NCBI GenBank assembly: GCA_023415725.1
Contig: JAEZJR010000050.1
Location: 1-15,133, forward strand
From: Acidobacteriota bacterium
GTDB lineage: Bacteria; Acidobacteriota; Blastocatellia; Pyrinomonadales; Pyrinomonadaceae
Length of the DNA stretch: 15,133 nucleotides
Direction of reading: 5' to 3'
Of the stretch, positions 12,053 through 15,133 are shown one piece after another; position 1 is the stretch's first letter, and every line of letters begins with the position of its first letter. The notes under the pieces are model-generated. The model did not search any database, had not been told where the DNA came from, and saw only the letters and a program-made list of their open reading frames with translations. The translations under genes were made by a program, and so were the position numbers.

Positions 12053-13552
12053 ATGCAAACACTCGACCTCATCATCATCTTCGGATACCTGATCGGCATC
12101 ACCGCATTCGGCATCTGGTACGCCGGGAAACAGGAGACGACCGAGGATTACTTTGTTGGCGACCGCAGCGTGCCGTGGTGGGCGATCGCGATGTCGATCG
12201 TCGCGACGGAAACCAGCACCATCACGTTCGTTTCGGTCCCTGGGGTCGCGTTCGCGAAAGGCGGCAATTTCCAATTCCTGCAGCTAGTCTTCGGCTATAT
12301 GCTGGGCCGGGTGGTGATCTCGCTGATCTTCATCCCGCTTTATTTCAAGGGCGAACTGCAGACCGTCTATCAACTGCTCGGCGACCGCTTCGGGACGAGG
12401 GTGAAGATGCTGGCCTCCGGCCTGTTCGTCATTATGCGGAACATAGCCGACGGCATCCGCCTGCTGCTGACGGCGATCGTCCTCGCGGCCGTCTACATGT
12501 CGTTCAACCCGGGCGCAGATCAGACGATGATCATCGTCGGGTCGATCATTCTTCTCGGCATCGTGATGATCGTCTTCACATTCTACGGTGGTATCGAGGC
12601 CGTCATCTGGGTCGAGGTCGTACAGCTCGTTATCTATATCGGCGGAGCGGTCGCAGCGGCAGTCGTCTTGATCAACAACATCGACGGCGGCTTCTCAAGC
12701 GCCGTCGCGATCGGACAGCAGTTCGACAAGTTCGACGTTTTCGATTTCAATCTCGATTTTACGAAGACGTACACCTTCTGGGGCGGCCTGCTTGGCGGCT
12801 GCTTCCTGACGATGTCCACGCACGGAACCGACCAATACCTCGTCCAGCGTTACCTTTGCACGGATAAGCCGCGTTCGGCCGCGACAGCCTTGCTTTCGTC
12901 CGGTGCGGTGGTGCTGGCTCAGTTCATCGGGTTTCTTTTCATCGGCGTACTGCTCTTCGCGTTTTACGGCCCATATAAGTCGCCCGAATACGCGCAGGCC
13001 GGCGTCCCAGGTTCCGGCATCGCGGGAACCTTTCCGTTCCTGAAGCCCGACCAGGTCTTCCCGAATTTCATCACCGAGCACATGCCGGCCGGCCTCTCGG
13101 GCTTGGTCGTCGCGGCCATCTTCGCCGCCGCGCTTTCGTCATCGCTCAATTCGATCGCGGCCACCGCGATCAACGACCTCTACAGGCCATTCCGACAGAA
13201 TATCTCCGACAAACAGCTTCTGCGGCTTTCGGGGATTCTGACGGTGGTGATCGGCATCATTCAAATCGTCGTCGCGGTCGTGTTCATGCAGACCGGCGAA
13301 TCGGCGCTCAACCTTGCGCTTTCCGTCGCATCGCTCATCAACGGCCCGATCCTCGGTGTATTCCTTGTCGGCACGTTCCTGAAGAAAGCCCGTGAAAAAC
13401 ATGCCCTTATAGGAATGTCGGCAAGCATAGCGTTGATGATCTACATCCTACTTGGTACAAAGATCGCGTGGCCCTGGTACGCGCTCATCGGAAGCATCAC
13501 GACAGTGGTCGTCGCATATATCGCAACTCTGATTTTTAGAACAAATGACTAA
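12053..13552 (+). CDS. Sodium:solute symporter (SSS family), probable MurNAc/GlcNAc importer
   Basis: A 499-residue inner-membrane transporter with roughly 13 hydrophobic segments. The SSS signature is clear: EDYFVGDRSVPWWAIAMSIV (residues 31-50) followed by ATETSTITF (51-59), and later GLSGLVVAAIFAAALSSSLN, the conserved sodium-site region of the family. It couples sodium entry to solute uptake. The substrate cannot be read from sequence. Its place between murQ and nagZ argues for free MurNAc and/or GlcNAc, which the kinase would then phosphorylate. Use of a non-PTS importer plus kinase plus MurQ parallels the murTKQ arrangement known from Tannerella forsythia. The ATG lies just after a 16-base palindrome, without a Shine-Dalgarno. 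The stop overlaps the start of nagZ by eight bases. Confidence 0.9.
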   Translation: MQTLDLIIIFGYLIGITAFGIWYAGKQETTEDYFVGDRSVPWWAIAMSIVATETSTITFVSVPGVAFAKGGNFQFLQLVFGYMLGRVVISLIFIPLYFKGELQTVYQLLGDRFGTRVKMLASGLFVIMRNIADGIRLLLTAIVLAAVYMSFNPGADQTMIIVGSIILLGIVMIVFTFYGGIEAVIWVEVVQLVIYIGGAVAAAVVLINNIDGGFSSAVAIGQQFDKFDVFDFNLDFTKTYTFWGGLLGGCFLTMSTHGTDQYLVQRYLCTDKPRSAATALLSSGAVVLAQFIGFLFIGVLLFAFYGPYKSPEYAQAGVPGSGIAGTFPFLKPDQVFPNFITEHMPAGLSGLVVAAIFAAALSSSLNSIAATAINDLYRPFRQNISDKQLLRLSGILTVVIGIIQIVVAVVFMQTGESALNLALSVASLINGPILGVFLVGTFLKKAREKHALIGMSASIALMIYILLGTKIAWPWYALIGSITTVVVAYIATLIFRTND

Positions 13553-15133
13553 GTTCCTTACATCGCTTCTGCTAACGGCGCTGGTAGTGCCGTCCGTCCT
13601 GCTCGGATATTCTTCGCGTCTGGGCGTCTCGGCGATTCAAAATAACGTGGACCGGCTATACCCGTCGAAGAAGTCCTGGGACTTCGCCGCGAAGACCGTC
13701 AAAAAGATGACCGTGGACGAAAAGGTCGGCCAGCTCATCCACGTCGGTATCAACGCGCGGTTCGCTAATCAGGAGAGCCCGTTCTTCAAAGACCTCAGGC
13801 GGCACGTCGTCGAAAACAAGATCGGTGGCATTATCTTCTTCGGCGCTCCGATCTACGAAACGACCCACATCGCGAACCGCATGCAGGAGATCGCCAAATA
13901 CCCGATGCTGATGTCCCTCGACGCCGAAACCGGCATCGGGATGCGTTTCGAGGACGCGACGAACTTCCCCTGGGCGATGGCGATGACCGCGACCGGCGAC
14001 CCTGAGCTCGCACGCCGAGCCGGAGCGGTCACCGGCCGCGAGGCTAGAGCGATCGGCATCCAGCACATCTACGCTCCGGTTCTCGACGTGAACAACAACG
14101 CCGATAATCCGGTCATCAACGTACGCAGCTTCGGCGAGGACCCGGAAGACGTCGCCCGTTTCGGCGTCGCGTTCGCGCAAGGGATACAGAGCCAGCGAGT
14201 GATCGCCACCGCGAAACATTTCCCCGGCCATGGTGACACCGCCGTCGATTCGCACCGCGGCCTCCCGATCATCGATCTGCCGCGTTCGCGTTTCGATTCG
14301 CTCGAGCTTCTCCCCTTCAAGCGTGCCGTCGATGCGGGTATCGGTTCGATCATGATCGCCCACATCGCCCTGCCGCAGATCGACAACGAACAGGTCAAAC
14401 CGCTCAAGGAATACAAGGGCGGCGACGCCGAGGCCGGTGCCGAGATCGTCAGCGAATCTGCATTCATTCCGGCTACGCTGTCGTCAAAAGTGCAAACCGA
14501 CATCCTCCGCAACCAGATGGGCTTCAAGGGCCTCATCGTCTCCGACGCGATGTCGATGAGCGGCCTCACGCTTTACTTCACGCAGGAGGAAGCAGGCGTA
14601 CGGGCGTTCCTCGCTGGGACCGATATTCTCGAGAAGCCCGCGGACGTCGACGCGATGCTCAAGGGACTTAAGGACGCCGTAGCGAGCGGCCGCATCCCGA
14701 TGTCACGGCTCGATGAATCCGTCACCCGCCAACTCGCGTGGAAGCACGAACTCGGCCTCTTCAAGGAACGCATCGCTCCGCTCGACGCCATCGACCGCGT
14801 CGTCTCAAGCCCCGACGTGACCGAGCTAAGCAATGAGATCGCCAACAAAGCGCTCACGCTCGTCCGACTCGAAAACGGTGCGATGCCCTTGGACCGTGGA
14901 AAGAAGATCGCCGTTATCGGCATCTCGAACGGCTTTGACGGCGGCGGCGTAATGAATCCGCTCGCGGGAGCTCTTCGCTCGAACGGCCTGCAATTCACGC
15001 AAGGCTACGTACAAGAGAACAGCCTGCAGCAGAATGTCGATGCCGCTCGCAAAGCCGTCGCCGAATCCGACATCGTCGTCTTCGGCCTCTACGGCCGCGT
15101 ACGCTCCGGTGCGAAGAACAGCGTCGGGATCCC
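13545..15133 (+). CDS. nagZ: Exported GH3 beta-N-acetylglucosaminidase, NagZ-type (3' end beyond window)
   Basis: The open frame runs 529 codons to the window edge. Residues 1-22 are a signal peptide (basic start, LTSLLLTALVVPSVLLG). Residues about 45-410 are the GH3 TIM barrel, with the NagZ hallmark KHFPGHG (224-230) followed by the D235-S-H237 dyad and the nucleophile D334 in VSDAMSM. From about residue 430 a second domain begins (NKALTLVRLENGAMPLD, KKIAVIGIS), as in the larger two-domain Bacillus NagZ (YbbD) rather than the short cytoplasmic E. coli enzyme. It removes non-reducing GlcNAc from peptidoglycan chains or fragments, exposing MurNAc for the amidase-NamZ protein. The ATG lies inside the last codons of the symporter gene (eight-base overlap), so the genes are co-transcribed. 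The call as NagZ rather than another GH3 rests on the KHFPGHGxxxxDSH motif, which is specific to this subfamily. Confidence 0.92.
   Translation, partial: MTKFLTSLLLTALVVPSVLLGYSSRLGVSAIQNNVDRLYPSKKSWDFAAKTVKKMTVDEKVGQLIHVGINARFANQESPFFKDLRRHVVENKIGGIIFFGAPIYETTHIANRMQEIAKYPMLMSLDAETGIGMRFEDATNFPWAMAMTATGDPELARRAGAVTGREARAIGIQHIYAPVLDVNNNADNPVINVRSFGEDPEDVARFGVAFAQGIQSQRVIATAKHFPGHGDTAVDSHRGLPIIDLPRSRFDSLELLPFKRAVDAGIGSIMIAHIALPQIDNEQVKPLKEYKGGDAEAGAEIVSESAFIPATLSSKVQTDILRNQMGFKGLIVSDAMSMSGLTLYFTQEEAGVRAFLAGTDILEKPADVDAMLKGLKDAVASGRIPMSRLDESVTRQLAWKHELGLFKERIAPLDAIDRVVSSPDVTELSNEIANKALTLVRLENGAMPLDRGKKIAVIGISNGFDGGGVMNPLAGALRSNGLQFTQGYVQENSLQQNVDAARKAVAESDIVVFGLYGRVRSGAKNSVGI

Noticed and set aside
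13656..14363. 235-codon minus-strand open frame opposite nagZ
   Set aside because: Antisense to the GH3 catalytic region; the translation is rich in D, R and V without recognisable motifs.

Overview
The window looks like a chromosomal stretch of an outer-membrane-bearing, GC-rich bacterium, most likely Acidobacteriota and perhaps the Blastocatellia/Pyrinomonadales group. This is inferred from the large Oar-type TonB-dependent receptor with an N-terminal carboxypeptidase-regulatory-like domain (a family greatly expanded in Acidobacteriota), the many exported proteins and the base composition. No rRNA or other taxonomic marker is present.

Layout. Minus strand, right to left: lysR-type regulator (9545-8628), a block of nested inverted repeats (8444-8594), an exported two-domain enzyme fusing a serine hydrolase/amidase-like domain to a NamZ exo-N-acetylmuramidase domain (8369-5829), a TonB-dependent receptor (5633-2121), a terminator (2100-2067), nagA (2048-903), a second terminator (880-852), then a CpxR-like response regulator (757-77) whose stop overlaps the start of a histidine kinase leaving the window (80-1). 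Plus strand, divergent from lysR: a BadF-type amino-sugar kinase (9680-10681), murQ (10723-11616), a small lipoprotein (11618-12040), a sodium:solute symporter (12053-13552) and an exported GH3 NagZ-type glucosaminidase (13545 to beyond 15133). No gene-free stretch exceeds 300 bases.

Taken together the genes from nagA to nagZ form a coherent locus for scavenging peptidoglycan amino sugars. Inferred flow: peptidoglycan fragments cross the outer membrane (TonB receptor, inferred). NagZ removes GlcNAc, the amidase-like domain removes the stem peptide and the NamZ domain releases MurNAc in the periplasm or outside. The symporter imports the free sugars, the kinase makes MurNAc-6-P and GlcNAc-6-P, MurQ converts MurNAc-6-P to GlcNAc-6-P plus D-lactate, and NagA yields GlcN-6-P. 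The logic is that of the Bacillus NagZ/AmiE/NamZ set and of the Tannerella murTKQ genes, but with an amidase-NamZ fusion, an Oar-like receptor, a LysR-type regulator and an uncharacterised lipoprotein. AnmK, AmpG, LdcA and NagB are not in the window.

The flanking CpxR/HK-like two-component pair has, upstream of the regulator gene, a direct repeat identical in form to the enterobacterial CpxR box (GTAAA-N5-GTAAA), which suggests autoregulation.
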